This document shows, piece after piece, positions 48,832 to 57,516 of a stretch of DNA of 64,000 nt. The notes beneath the pieces were generated by a model. It was not told the DNA's origin. It saw only the letters and a program-made list of their open reading frames with translations, and did not search any database. Origin of the DNA: an uncultured Thermanaerothrix sp. (GTDB lineage Bacteria; Chloroflexota; Anaerolineae; Anaerolineales; Anaerolineaceae); assembly GCF_938028735.1 (NCBI RefSeq), contig NZ_CALIMF010000014.1:62001-126000 (forward strand). Direction: 5' to 3'. Each line of letters starts with the position of its first letter. The first letter of the stretch is position 1. A program made the position numbers and the translations under genes.

Positions 48832-50363
48832 GGTATCAACGGAATGGCGTAAAGAGCAGTATCTCCCGCTTGAACCAATACTGGCAGAAAATCCAATTGT
48901 TTAACTTGTGCCGCGCTTTGCTCGCGAGGGCCCCAGAAGACAAAATCCACTCCCCTTTCCCTTAACCGCTGGGTCAAGTCCTTTGGTGCCCTAGCGTAAA
49001 GAAGTGAGTCGGTCACCCAACGCGATTGTTCCTCAGCGTTCACGGTTTCGAAGGGATGCCCATAAATTACGCGCCTTCCGGTATGAGCAGGAATAAACAA
49101 ACCTGTCTCAGGAGCAGCGAACACCAATGCCTCTGGCGGGGTATGCTCGGAGATCCATTCCAACACCTCATACTCATCGGCTCTCAGGGTTAGTAGCGGA
49201 TGTTGCGCACGAACCCCAGCTAGACCCATAAGGATTATCAAAAAACCTGTGGGAAGGGCAAGAATCAATGCCAATTGTTCGATAAACCCTCCTACCCTTC
49301 CCAGCCAGTGCCGGAGCAAACTTCCTCCTCGCACGGCAAGGATTACTACAGGGATGTAAAAACCTACCAGAAGACGCCGCTGAAGCCCCCACGGACTGTA
49401 GGCCATCACCCACCCCGCGATAAACCAGATGATCAAAAACGGGAGACTTAATGAAATGCCCTGTTTAGATTGGGTCAGTCCCAGGAAGGCCAGAATTAGC
49501 GCTGGAGAAAAGGCCACCAGATAATCCCACAGCGGTGGGGATGGGGTCAGATTCTGGGCATTCCACCCCCGCAGCCATATATCTTGCAAAATCGCCGTAT
49601 ATTGAAGAATTAACACGCTTCCCCCTCCCAACGCAAAGCCAAACATCCAACTCAATGGGACTTTCTGACGCTTATACCATAACCATATGCAATATCCTCC
49701 CCCTACCAGGCTACCAACCACTACCCCAAACGGTAAAACAATGGCTAGGGTTACACCAAGCACAATCGACAGTACAATCACCCATGGGCAAGAAAATGGC
49801 TTCAAGAGATTGGAGAAGAAAAGCAAGAGTAACCCTGTCCCTAGAGGAAAGTGAGGATTGGCAAACATGGAAAGCAGTGGATAAGCTTCTGCCAGCCAAA
49901 AATCCGCCGTAAATCCACCGGTCAGGCTGAATAACCACCCCAGACCAGATCCAAGCAAAGCCCAGTAATACATCCGGACAATTCCTTGACCCGAATCCTC
50001 CATAAGGACATTGAGAAAACGCCACAGTGCCAACATGAAAATCAAATCCGCCAGCAAACGCGCCAGATGAAACATAACAATCAGGGGTAGATGAAAAAGT
50101 CGCGCCAAATGCCCTAGAAAGATATAAAAAGTGAAAAGATAGACTGAGTAAGACGCCTCGGCAGTATAAGGCAAGCGAAATCGCCATTCCCCTAGAAAGC
50201 CCTCATACATTTTGGCTAGGTAAGAATTTCCATCTAGAGGGTTAAATAAGAAACCTCCAAAAACGTATCCTTCTGGAGTGACAAGAGCCGCAAAAATATA
50301 TGGTAACCCCACCACCCCAAGAATCATTAGACTGCCAATCCATGGGAACCGCTGCTTTGCCAT
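48828..50363 (-). CDS. Multi-pass membrane protein, GT-C-like
   Basis: A 511-residue protein with about ten membrane segments, a first external loop rich in aromatics and acidic residues (PEGYVFGGFLFNPLDGNSY) and a C-terminal soluble region with TPPEALVFAAPETG, a feature of several GT-C glycosyltransferases. I cannot name the family. The start at 50363 follows a promoter TATACT by 7 bases and has no ribosome-binding site, so it may be leaderless; an in-frame start at 50393 lies upstream of the promoter and is unlikely. First gene of the five-gene operon. Confidence 0.72.
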   Translation of the reverse strand: MAKQRFPWIGSLMILGVVGLPYIFAALVTPEGYVFGGFLFNPLDGNSYLAKMYEGFLGEWRFRLPYTAEASYSVYLFTFYIFLGHLARLFHLPLIVMFHLARLLADLIFMLALWRFLNVLMEDSGQGIVRMYYWALLGSGLGWLFSLTGGFTADFWLAEAYPLLSMFANPHFPLGTGLLLLFFSNLLKPFSCPWVIVLSIVLGVTLAIVLPFGVVVGSLVGGGYCIWLWYKRQKVPLSWMFGFALGGGSVLILQYTAILQDIWLRGWNAQNLTPSPPLWDYLVAFSPALILAFLGLTQSKQGISLSLPFLIIWFIAGWVMAYSPWGLQRRLLVGFYIPVVILAVRGGSLLRHWLGRVGGFIEQLALILALPTGFLIILMGLAGVRAQHPLLTLRADEYEVLEWISEHTPPEALVFAAPETGLFIPAHTGRRVIYGHPFETVNAEEQSRWVTDSLLYARAPKDLTQRLRERGVDFVFWGPREQSAAQVKQLDFLPVLVQAGDTALYAIPLIP

Positions 50364-50370
50364 GTTAAAA

Positions 50371-50400
50371 AGTATACTAAAACCAACCATCACCTACCAA
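50371..50400 (-). promoter_or_regulatory. Promoter of the five-gene membrane operon
   Basis: TTGGTA (50400-50395), an 18-base spacer and TATACT (50376-50371) on the minus strand. Seven bases later comes the ATG at 50363, so the transcript should start at or next to the first codon. Confidence 0.6.
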
Positions 50401-50855
50401 CACGGATCGAGGATGGTTAGCTTGAGAGTCGGTTATGTGTGGTTGGCTGATAGCGGTCCCATGGACCTTTTCGGTAACAACATCCGCATGGTTGGAGAAA
50501 CCACGATAATTGCAGGCAGAAACACTTTAAGGTCGGTTGCGCCAACTGGTGCACTTGCGGACCAGACAAGTTCGGGACGCGGTCTTAAATTATCACAGAC
50601 AATCAGAGCGCCCGCATAAACCACTCTGTACAGGACCTTGTGGCGCAAATCATAGAAGCCCTGAGGACAAGGTGCTTGCCGATGGGTTTTCCAAACGATT
50701 ACCCCTTTGTGAATGTCTGCCGGGTTTTGCAGAACCACCCTACGTCCAGCATTTTTAGCGTCATCGAATGCGAGAAGATTGCGCGACTAGAACGCCCGGC
50801 AAGTGACATCTCTGAATCGTGCTTGTAAACTGCCATTTACTAACTAAGCCAAGAG

Positions 50856-50901
50856 AAAAAAAACCGTTGCCCAATCTCGCAATATGCAGCATAGCGGGCA
50901 A
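50856..50901 (-). terminator. Terminator-like hairpin with T8 run
   Basis: On the minus strand TTGCCC (50901-50896) pairs with GGGCAA (50872-50867), and CGG then eight T (50863-50856) follow. No annotated gene ends here, so it either serves a small RNA or a decayed gene. Confidence 0.45.
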
Positions 50902-50998
50902 AAATATGTCTGAGTTTTTGCAGACTAATGTCAATGCAGACGCCATCGGATGACTCCAGCGTAAAAGAGAGAAGTCTGACCTAGGCATCCAACTTCAT
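50856..50998 (-). ncRNA. Candidate small RNA (about 143 bases)
   Basis: Hypothesis: a transcript from TTAATA-17-TAAAAT (51033-51028 and 51010-51005) starting near 50998 and ending in the T8 terminator. Within it GCAAAAA pairs with TTTTTGC to make one hairpin before the terminator. It matches no RNA family I know. Confidence 0.25.
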
Positions 50999-51149
50999 GC
51001 TACAATTTTAGCGTTGGACTGGCTAAATATTAAACCCCTTCTCCAACAACTTCAAAGCAACTATCTCCAGCATGCATTCTATAATGAAAGCTCTTTGGAA
51101 CGAATGACCAACATGTACTCCCAAATTCCCTCCCCTGGAAGTTGATCCT

Positions 51150-51851
51150 ATGAGTCAGGCCTTTCATCTCCTACAGCTCCAGAAAATTGATTCACAACTT
51201 GACCAGATCGAAACCCGCTCCCAAGAGATCAGCTCCTTGCTGTCAGATCATTCTCAATTAGAAGAAGCCCAACGTCACCTTCAGCAAGCCGAGATGACGC
51301 TCAGAGAAAAACAACTTGCGCTCAAACGCATAGAACAAGATGTCCAGGCCAAGCGGATCAAACTGGAGCAAAGCGAAGAAAACCTTTACTCAGGACGAGT
51401 GAAAATCCCCAAGGAACTGCGCGATCTAGAAAATGAAGTTCAAGCGCTAAAACGTACGCTGGCTACTCTTGAAGATCGTCAATTAGAAGCCATGATAGAA
51501 CTTGAACAGGCCGAGACGGAGTATCGCCAAGCGGAGGCTCAAGTGCAACAAGCGCAAGCCAAAGAAGCCGAGCGGCACGCCAGCCTACGAGGCGAACTCG
51601 ACTCTCTCTCACGTAGCCGGGAGCGCCTGCTGCGCGAACGCGAAGTTATCCTCAACCAAATTGAGCCCCAGAATCAGGCCATCTATCAGCAATTACGCTT
51701 GCGCAAACGCGGAATTGCTGTAGCCACAGTGATAGATGAAACCTGCTCGGCGTGTGGCTCTACATTAACTCCCGCAGAACGTCAAGCGGCTCGTTTCCCC
51801 CATCAGTTAGTCTTTTGTTCCTCATGTGGACGAATCCTTTACGCGGGGTAG
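51150..51851 (+). CDS. Coiled-coil protein with C4 zinc ribbon
   Basis: A 233-residue protein: a long charged coiled coil (about 1-185) and a C-terminal zinc ribbon with two Cys pairs, CSACGSTLT and FCSSCGRIL. It matches the C4-type zinc-ribbon family (zf-RING_7), whose members bind nucleic acid or act as adaptors. Ribosome-binding site GGAAG before the ATG. The stop is 3 bases from the NACHT-HEAT gene, so the two are co-transcribed. Confidence 0.88.
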   Translation: MSQAFHLLQLQKIDSQLDQIETRSQEISSLLSDHSQLEEAQRHLQQAEMTLREKQLALKRIEQDVQAKRIKLEQSEENLYSGRVKIPKELRDLENEVQALKRTLATLEDRQLEAMIELEQAETEYRQAEAQVQQAQAKEAERHASLRGELDSLSRSRERLLREREVILNQIEPQNQAIYQQLRLRKRGIAVATVIDETCSACGSTLTPAERQAARFPHQLVFCSSCGRILYAG

Positions 51852-51854
51852 ATC

Positions 51855-54338
51855 ATGCAGAATTTCTTTGGCTTGCAACTTGATCGCCTTTCTTTCTGGA
51901 TCGGATTTCTGACCGGAACACTATTCTGGTTTGTTTTATCACGCCTGAGCAAGGAATGGCCGGCAATTCGTGAGGGCCTGAAGCAATGGTTTAAGCATCT
52001 CAGACAACGCCAGTTGGCTGGAACAGAGTTTGCGATTCGGCAGGACGCTCTAAGGCGCGCCCAGCGTAGTCACCTTTCGGCTGCTTTGTTTTCGCTGGAT
52101 GAGATTGTGATTCCCCCTCGCTTGCTCGCGCCGCCTCCGCTCCCATTGGAGGAGGCCGATTCGCGATTGCCCTATGTTTATGAGCAAATTTTCCCACCCT
52201 TACCAGAATGGCCCGAGTTTGCCTCTCGCTATGGTGCCCCCAGGCTTACCCCTCTCCAAGCCCTGGCTCAGCAAGCACGCGTTGCCATCCTCGGCAAACC
52301 AGGGAGCGGCAAGACGGTCACCCTAGCTTTCCTGGCCTCTCTCCTTGCACGCCGCGAAACTGACCTGGAATATGCTAACAATCTTACCCCCGTTTTCTTA
52401 CATTACCTGGATATCGAGCCTTTTCTGCCCGATACCAAGGACCCGCTGGAGCCTATTTACAAGGCACTCAGTCGCATTTTGCCTCTTTCCGCCCAACCCC
52501 GTCTATGGAGCTTCCTTAAGAGTGCTTTTGGCGATGGCAACATAGCACTATTGTTAGACGGGGTTGATGAAATTCCTCCTGAAATGCTGGGAACCGCCAC
52601 CTCCTACCTTAGGTCCCTGCTTGAGCGCTATCCCCACGTCCGCTTAATGCTGGCGGCTTCTGACCAATACTTGGACGGATTGTTAGGTTTAGGCATTGAG
52701 CCCCTTTTCCTGGCCGCCTGGACGCGGGATCAAACCGCAGAATTCATTGCGCGATGGAGTCGGCTGTGGAACCAACAGATTGGCTCCCAAATTTCCCAGA
52801 AAACCGGGCTCGTCCCTCTCGATGATCTGCTGGTTCGAGGATGGGTTGATCCCACACCGGTTTACTCGCCTCTGGAATGGACGCTTTACCTGTGGGCCCT
52901 TTTAGCAGGAGACTTGTCCAATACCATTCCACGCGCAATAGATGCTTACGTGAATCGCCTCTGCGGGCCTAAGATTCCCACCGCCTCACTGATCACCCTG
53001 GCGCGCACTTTTATAGAAAGCCGCAAGCCTGCTCTCACTATCCGCGAAATTGAACAAAGCGTCACTGAACTCCAGAGTCTCGCCCTAACCTCTCCGGAGG
53101 AGGAACCAAGCATCGACGAAAAGCCCCTAGCCGCGTCAACATCGAAAACGATGCGCCCCGCTAATCGCATTCTCCTGGCACTCTTGGATACGGGGCTTTT
53201 GAGCGAATATAGCGGCGAACGCCTGGCCTTTAACCACGTATACGTGATGGCCTATCTAGCTGCCCAGCAGTCCACCGCTCCCCCCATAGAACCCAGTCGT
53301 CCCCTTTGGAGCGCCGAAGACGCTCTTTGTTACCATTTTATTACCACCCACACGGGGACAAACTGGTTAGAAAGCTGGGTTGACACAGCTTCATCCTCAT
53401 CTAAAACGTTTTTCCTTCATGCGTTTTACTGGGTGCGATTGGCTCCGCGCAATAGTGCAGCGCGTTCATTTTTGATGAAGCGTTTGCTTCCCATCTTGCA
53501 GGGCGAATCAGAAGATCCCGAGTCCCCAATGGAGGGCCTTGCGGCCTGTGTCACTGCCAACGATCCCTCATTAAGCTTGCTCTTCCGCCAATGGCTTAAA
53601 GCCACGCGGGCTGATCTTCGTCTCTATGGGACAGTGGGATGTGGTTTCCTCCAGGACCCCGCTGCTCTGAAGGAGCTCATCGCCCTCTTGAATGATCCTG
53701 AAGAAAAGGTTCGGGTGGGCGCTTGCTTTGGGCTGGCACAATACCGCGACCCAATGGCCGAGGAGGCCATTCTCCGCGCCCTGATGTTTGGCGATGAGAT
53801 GTTGCGCCTAGCCGCTGCAGAGGTTTTAGCCAACGTGATACCCGGAGGAGAAGAGCATCTCAAAGAGGCCCTGACGCTGGAGGACTTACTCACCCGACGT
53901 GCAGCGGTTTTGGGCATCGCTCACCTCGATGCACCTTGGGTGATTGGCGAACTGGAACGTATGGCCGTGGAGGATGGGCAATGGGTAGTGCGTAACGCTG
54001 CCGCCCAGGCACTGGAAAGCCGCCGTCATGCTGATGCCCGTTTTCCCCACAAATCCATGCCACCCCATGAGACACCTTGGCTGATCGCTTTTGCAGCCAA
54101 AAGAGGGCAAGGTATTTCACCTGGTCAACCCGTAGATGCACTCTTGCAACAAGCGCTTGTTCAAGGGGACGACCAAGAAAAATTAGCCGCCATGCTCATG
54201 GTCCGTTCCCAGCCACACCCTGCTTACACACAAGCGCTTAAGACTCTTCTGCACCACGAGAATCCTGAGGTACGTCATATGGCCCGCTATACCCTTCGGG
54301 TTCTCTCCCTGTACTCTGCAGAAACATCCTTGGGTTAG
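51855..54338 (+). CDS. Membrane-anchored NACHT-type NTPase with HEAT repeats
   Basis: An 827-residue protein: one N-terminal membrane helix (about 12-30), a basic stalk, a NACHT-type P-loop NTPase with Walker A GKPGSGKT (147-154) and Walker B LLLDGVDEIPPE with the DGVDE acidic patch typical of NACHT, a helical arm, and from about 590 to 740 HEAT/PBS-lyase repeats (ALKELIALLNDPEEKVRVGACFGL-like and repeats after it). Such STAND proteins are signal-sensing switches, some in antiphage or cell-death defence. GGGG precedes the ATG. It ends overlapping the converging DUF167 gene by 4 bases. Confidence 0.85.
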   Translation: MQNFFGLQLDRLSFWIGFLTGTLFWFVLSRLSKEWPAIREGLKQWFKHLRQRQLAGTEFAIRQDALRRAQRSHLSAALFSLDEIVIPPRLLAPPPLPLEEADSRLPYVYEQIFPPLPEWPEFASRYGAPRLTPLQALAQQARVAILGKPGSGKTVTLAFLASLLARRETDLEYANNLTPVFLHYLDIEPFLPDTKDPLEPIYKALSRILPLSAQPRLWSFLKSAFGDGNIALLLDGVDEIPPEMLGTATSYLRSLLERYPHVRLMLAASDQYLDGLLGLGIEPLFLAAWTRDQTAEFIARWSRLWNQQIGSQISQKTGLVPLDDLLVRGWVDPTPVYSPLEWTLYLWALLAGDLSNTIPRAIDAYVNRLCGPKIPTASLITLARTFIESRKPALTIREIEQSVTELQSLALTSPEEEPSIDEKPLAASTSKTMRPANRILLALLDTGLLSEYSGERLAFNHVYVMAYLAAQQSTAPPIEPSRPLWSAEDALCYHFITTHTGTNWLESWVDTASSSSKTFFLHAFYWVRLAPRNSAARSFLMKRLLPILQGESEDPESPMEGLAACVTANDPSLSLLFRQWLKATRADLRLYGTVGCGFLQDPAALKELIALLNDPEEKVRVGACFGLAQYRDPMAEEAILRALMFGDEMLRLAAAEVLANVIPGGEEHLKEALTLEDLLTRRAAVLGIAHLDAPWVIGELERMAVEDGQWVVRNAAAQALESRRHADARFPHKSMPPHETPWLIAFAAKRGQGISPGQPVDALLQQALVQGDDQEKLAAMLMVRSQPHPAYTQALKTLLHHENPEVRHMARYTLRVLSLYSAETSLG

Positions 54339-54658
54339 GCAGTCTTTGATGCTTTTCTCAGCGCCTGATCCACTATCTCGGGAGACGGACCAATGACAGC
54401 GACTAGTTTTTGAGCCGATTCTTCACCGGCCACAATTTCGAGTTGAGATCGCTTGACTCCTAGAACTTTCTCTAACAAGGCCAAAAGAGCCCCATTGATC
54501 TGCTCAGGCTTGTCTTCAGTGGCGGGCAGACCAACAATCACCACCCCGTCCTCGGTAATGCATTCAATACAGCCTTGGGGTGCCCCCGACCTAACCAAGA
54601 TGGAAAGCGCCGCACCACCCTTAGATTGGGTAAACCGAGGTTTAGTTGCTCGTCCCAT
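54335..54658 (-). CDS. DUF167 (YggU-like) protein
   Basis: A 107-residue small alpha/beta protein of the DUF167/YggU family: RVSGAPQGCI-like strand SGAPQGCIECITEDG, then GLPATEDKPEQINGALLALLEKVLGVKRSQLEIVAGE. The start at 54658 follows GGTGAG; an in-frame upstream Met inside yggT is unlikely. It is commonly found beside yggT and yggS, as here. Function unknown. Confidence 0.85.
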   Translation of the reverse strand: MGRATKPRFTQSKGGAALSILVRSGAPQGCIECITEDGVVIVGLPATEDKPEQINGALLALLEKVLGVKRSQLEIVAGEESAQKLVAVIGPSPEIVDQALRKASKTA

Positions 54659-54662
54659 GCTC

Positions 54663-54926
54663 TCACCTGAATTGGCTGAGAATGGTAATGAGTACCCACT
54701 CAATTGCCTGTATGAGAATAATTAGAATAAGGGGGCTGAAGTCTATCATCTGGACAGGCGGAACGACCCGACGTATCGGGGTCAACAAAGGTTCAACCAC
54801 ACGATCTAACGCCACTCGCACAGGGTGGAAGGGAGAAAGGAAATACGAGAGGACAACATCTACAATGATCACAATGACCAGCAGGGTGGAGAGGGCCTGA
54901 ATCAATTGGATAAGAAACCAGACCAT
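54663..54926 (-). CDS. YggT-family membrane protein
   Basis: An 87-residue protein with two membrane helices (about 4-30 and 63-85) joined by the conserved loop SPFHPVRVALDRVVEPLLTPIRRVVPP. YggT proteins help cell division or envelope organisation in several bacteria. Fits the yggS-yggT-DUF167 order. Confidence 0.92.
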   Translation of the reverse strand: MVWFLIQLIQALSTLLVIVIIVDVVLSYFLSPFHPVRVALDRVVEPLLTPIRRVVPPVQMIDFSPLILIILIQAIEWVLITILSQFR

Positions 54927-54951
54927 GGATCAATCCCTTTCTTAGCGTAGT

Positions 54952-55674
54952 TTAAGGACGGGGTCCCAGGATAGCCTGACCGACCCGTACAATGGTAGCC
55001 CCTTCCTCAATGGCCAGCGGAAAATCCGCACTAGTGCCCATTGAAAGTTCATCCCAGGAAGCGTTCGGAAAAGCCTGCGCCAGAAAATCACGCAAATGCC
55101 GCGAATGAACAAAGTACTGACGCGCCTGATGCGGATCTGCGGCGAGAGGTGGCATAGTCATGATTCCACGTACATCCAGATGCGGGCACGTACTCAGAAT
55201 CAATTCAATCTCTGGCAAAAAGGCTGACCAGATTTCAGGAGTTTCTGCTCGCCAGCCCGATTTGCTTTCTTCGCCCCCCACGTTGAATTCGAGCAACACT
55301 GGCAGGCGCCGCTCTTGCTCGGCCAGCGCGCGTTCCAATTTCTGGGCCAAACGCAGGCTATCCAGCGCTTCAAACCAGTCAAAGAACTGGGCTACCAGTC
55401 TGGCTTTGCGGCTTTGCAAATGCCCGATCATATGCCATTCAACCGGATAGCCCCGCAAGACCTCCATTTTGGGAAGCGCTTCCTCAGGATAATTTTCGCC
55501 CAGGAACTTAGCGCCAGCCTGCACCACAGCCTGAATTGCCTCGACGGGCTGGCCCTTCGTCACCACGACGAGGCGAATCTGTGACGGATCGCGCCCGCTC
55601 CGCTGGGCTGCTTGATGAATTTGCTCCAGTACCCTGAGGTAGTTCTGGCGGATAGTAAGAGCGTCCAAGACCAT
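54952..55674 (-). CDS. YggS-family PLP homeostasis protein
   Basis: A 240-residue single-barrel protein (PLPBP) that binds pyridoxal phosphate and keeps amino-acid and vitamin B6 pools in balance. The PLP Lys40 lies in LVVVTKGQP; GENYPEEA, HMIGHLQSRK and the SMGTSADFPLAIEEGAT phosphate site are present. GGAGG lies 8 bases before the ATG. Sixteen bases after PgeF. Confidence 0.95.
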   Translation of the reverse strand: MVLDALTIRQNYLRVLEQIHQAAQRSGRDPSQIRLVVVTKGQPVEAIQAVVQAGAKFLGENYPEEALPKMEVLRGYPVEWHMIGHLQSRKARLVAQFFDWFEALDSLRLAQKLERALAEQERRLPVLLEFNVGGEESKSGWRAETPEIWSAFLPEIELILSTCPHLDVRGIMTMPPLAADPHQARQYFVHSRHLRDFLAQAFPNASWDELSMGTSADFPLAIEEGATIVRVGQAILGPRP

Positions 55675-55690
55675 TTACAACGCCTCCGTT

Positions 55691-56476
55691 TCAGGACCGC
55701 AATGCTATAAGGGCACCGAAGCGCCCAGTCCGCCCGGCTTCACCCCGATGGGAATACCAGTGCTTTAAGTCGCATGCCGTGCATAAACCGGCTACCTCCA
55801 CCTGAGTCACACCTGCCTGATTTAGCCACAAGCGGTTGGCCTCCCATAAATTGAAATGGGTACGCCCGTCTCGCTGGATGAGGACCTCGCTGCTTTGCTC
55901 TCCAAAAGCACGCTCAACCAATTGTACTACTTCAGGCCCAACCCCATAGTGATCTGGGCCGATGGAGGGACCTATGGCAGCCTGAATATCTTCCGGTCGG
56001 CAACCGTATTCCTCTTGCATTGCCGTAATAGTTTTACGGACAATAGCCAGCACCGTGCCCTTCCATCCAGCATGTACCAACCCCACAACCCTGCGGTTAG
56101 GATCATAGAGTAAGATTGGCACACAGTCAGCAAAACGCATGAACAAAGTCACTTCAGGACAATTGGTCAGGATGGCATCTGCCTTCGTGTGAGGTGCATC
56201 CAGTGGACGCGGGCGATCAGTACTGATCACAATGTCACTATGAACCTGCCAGACATCGAAGATCGTCTCTACCTCGCGATTAACCGTCTCAAAGATACGA
56301 CGGCGATTTTCGATAACGTTCTCCCGTAGATCACCCAGGTTTCCCCCCAAATTAAGACTGTCCCAAGGGACTGGACTGACCCCTCCCAAGCGCGTAAACA
56401 CACCATGTACCACGGCCTCGGTTGGAAAAAGATCAAATTGATAGAAGACCAACCCATTCTGCTGCACAAATCCCAT
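55691..56476 (-). CDS. pgeF: Purine nucleoside phosphorylase-like PgeF (YfiH family)
   Basis: A 261-residue protein of the laccase-domain family. Zinc/copper ligand motifs are present in ADCVPILLYDP and LVHAGWKGT with a conserved C-terminal Cys/His segment LCTACDLKHWYSHRGEAGRTGR. Members hydrolyse a peptidoglycan-editing error or cleave purine nucleosides; the exact substrate here is not clear. In an envelope operon with an L,D-transpeptidase upstream, the peptidoglycan role is attractive. Confidence 0.88.
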   Translation of the reverse strand: MGFVQQNGLVFYQFDLFPTEAVVHGVFTRLGGVSPVPWDSLNLGGNLGDLRENVIENRRRIFETVNREVETIFDVWQVHSDIVISTDRPRPLDAPHTKADAILTNCPEVTLFMRFADCVPILLYDPNRRVVGLVHAGWKGTVLAIVRKTITAMQEEYGCRPEDIQAAIGPSIGPDHYGVGPEVVQLVERAFGEQSSEVLIQRDGRTHFNLWEANRLWLNQAGVTQVEVAGLCTACDLKHWYSHRGEAGRTGRFGALIALRS

Positions 56477-56502
56477 TACGACTACTCACCTAAATCCGAA
56501 AC

Positions 56503-57516
56503 TTATCGACGCTGTCTTATTTGGCTAACAATTGCCCACTTACGTTGCAGGCTAATCCGTGTCTCTCGCATGTTTTCTTCAATAATAGGATAAAGGTACC
56601 ACATTGTTGTCCAACCAAACAACACACCCGTGACTGTGCGTAATAATGGCGTACTCTCACGCACCCATACCCACTGGGAGAGAAAAGGAATCAAACCCGG
56701 CAACTGAGAAACTCCATCAAGCGCTATGGGGACTAAGCCTACCGCTCCCCATAGGTACCAGGGAAGAGATTTCCAACGCCGACCCGTAAGCGCGAAAACC
56801 AAGCCAAATGCCAGCATGGCCCCATAAATGGCTACATCCCGCTGACAAAGCGCAACCTTAAAACCTAGTGCCCCCGCACCATATCCGATAGCCTCGCCAC
56901 CGGTGAGCGCGCGTGCGCGCGCCAGATCCAGACCGCTGAGTCCCGTCACTGCCTCAAAAGGGGCAACGCCATCCAGATGGGCCACCTCGCGTGGGTAATA
57001 GGGTTGCAAACCGAAGAGAAACCAGGAACGAAAGGCCAATTGATGACACAATGGGCTATATACCTTATAAATAGCGTTAGCCAGGCCTGTCCAGCCGGCT
57101 CGCAAGGATAATGGAGCCAGAAAGGGTAGACCAACGTAGAGAAGCAAGAAAAGATTAAACAAAGCCAGATAATGACGACTCAGCCACAAAGAAAGTGCAT
57201 CAGCAGCACTCCAATGCTCTTGCTTGTAAATCTGGCTCTGGTATGCCGTTTGGTCTACACGCTGCATTTGCGCCTGCCGATCACGCGCTGCGCCTAATGC
57301 AACCTCGAGAGTTTGGCGTGAAAAAGGAGGGTGCAAACGGTAAGGTCCTACCTCCACAATCGGAAGGGTTTCCTCCCCCATAGGTGAAGGACCATTTCCC
57401 TCAATATCGACAACGGCGATCTGAAGATCATAAATAGGTTGTAACTCCCGCAAATAGTTCATGACCTCGTCACACAAGGCACAGTTGGCAGAACGATACA
57501 CCGTCACAATGATCAC
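56503..57516 (-). CDS. Glutaredoxin-like domain fused to DUF2085 membrane domain
   Basis: A 337-residue fusion. The N-terminal about 80 residues are a glutaredoxin-like DUF836 domain with Cys12-X2-Cys15 (SANCALC). From about 105 on is a polytopic DUF2085 domain with the signature CHQLAFRSWFLFG and CQRDVAIYGAM and five or so helices. The fusion puts a cytoplasmic thiol domain next to membrane cysteines, and the overlap (4 bases) with TlpA and CcdA genes suggests a shared thiol-redox job. Function unproven. Confidence 0.82.
   Translation of the reverse strand: MIIVTVYRSANCALCDEVMNYLRELQPIYDLQIAVVDIEGNGPSPMGEETLPIVEVGPYRLHPPFSRQTLEVALGAARDRQAQMQRVDQTAYQSQIYKQEHWSAADALSLWLSRHYLALFNLFLLLYVGLPFLAPLSLRAGWTGLANAIYKVYSPLCHQLAFRSWFLFGLQPYYPREVAHLDGVAPFEAVTGLSGLDLARARALTGGEAIGYGAGALGFKVALCQRDVAIYGAMLAFGLVFALTGRRWKSLPWYLWGAVGLVPIALDGVSQLPGLIPFLSQWVWVRESTPLLRTVTGVLFGWTTMWYLYPIIEENMRETRISLQRKWAIVSQIRQRR

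Larger units (their letters stand above)
50401..51149. other. 749-base stretch with no recognised gene
   Basis: No recognisable protein. A minus-strand frame open for about 110 codons (50738-50433) looks weakly protein-like but has no ribosome-binding site and no family I know; it may be the remnant of a lost gene. A terminator-like element with eight T lies at 50856-50901 on the minus strand and a possible minus promoter near 51005-51033, so the centre could encode a small RNA. Confidence 0.45.
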
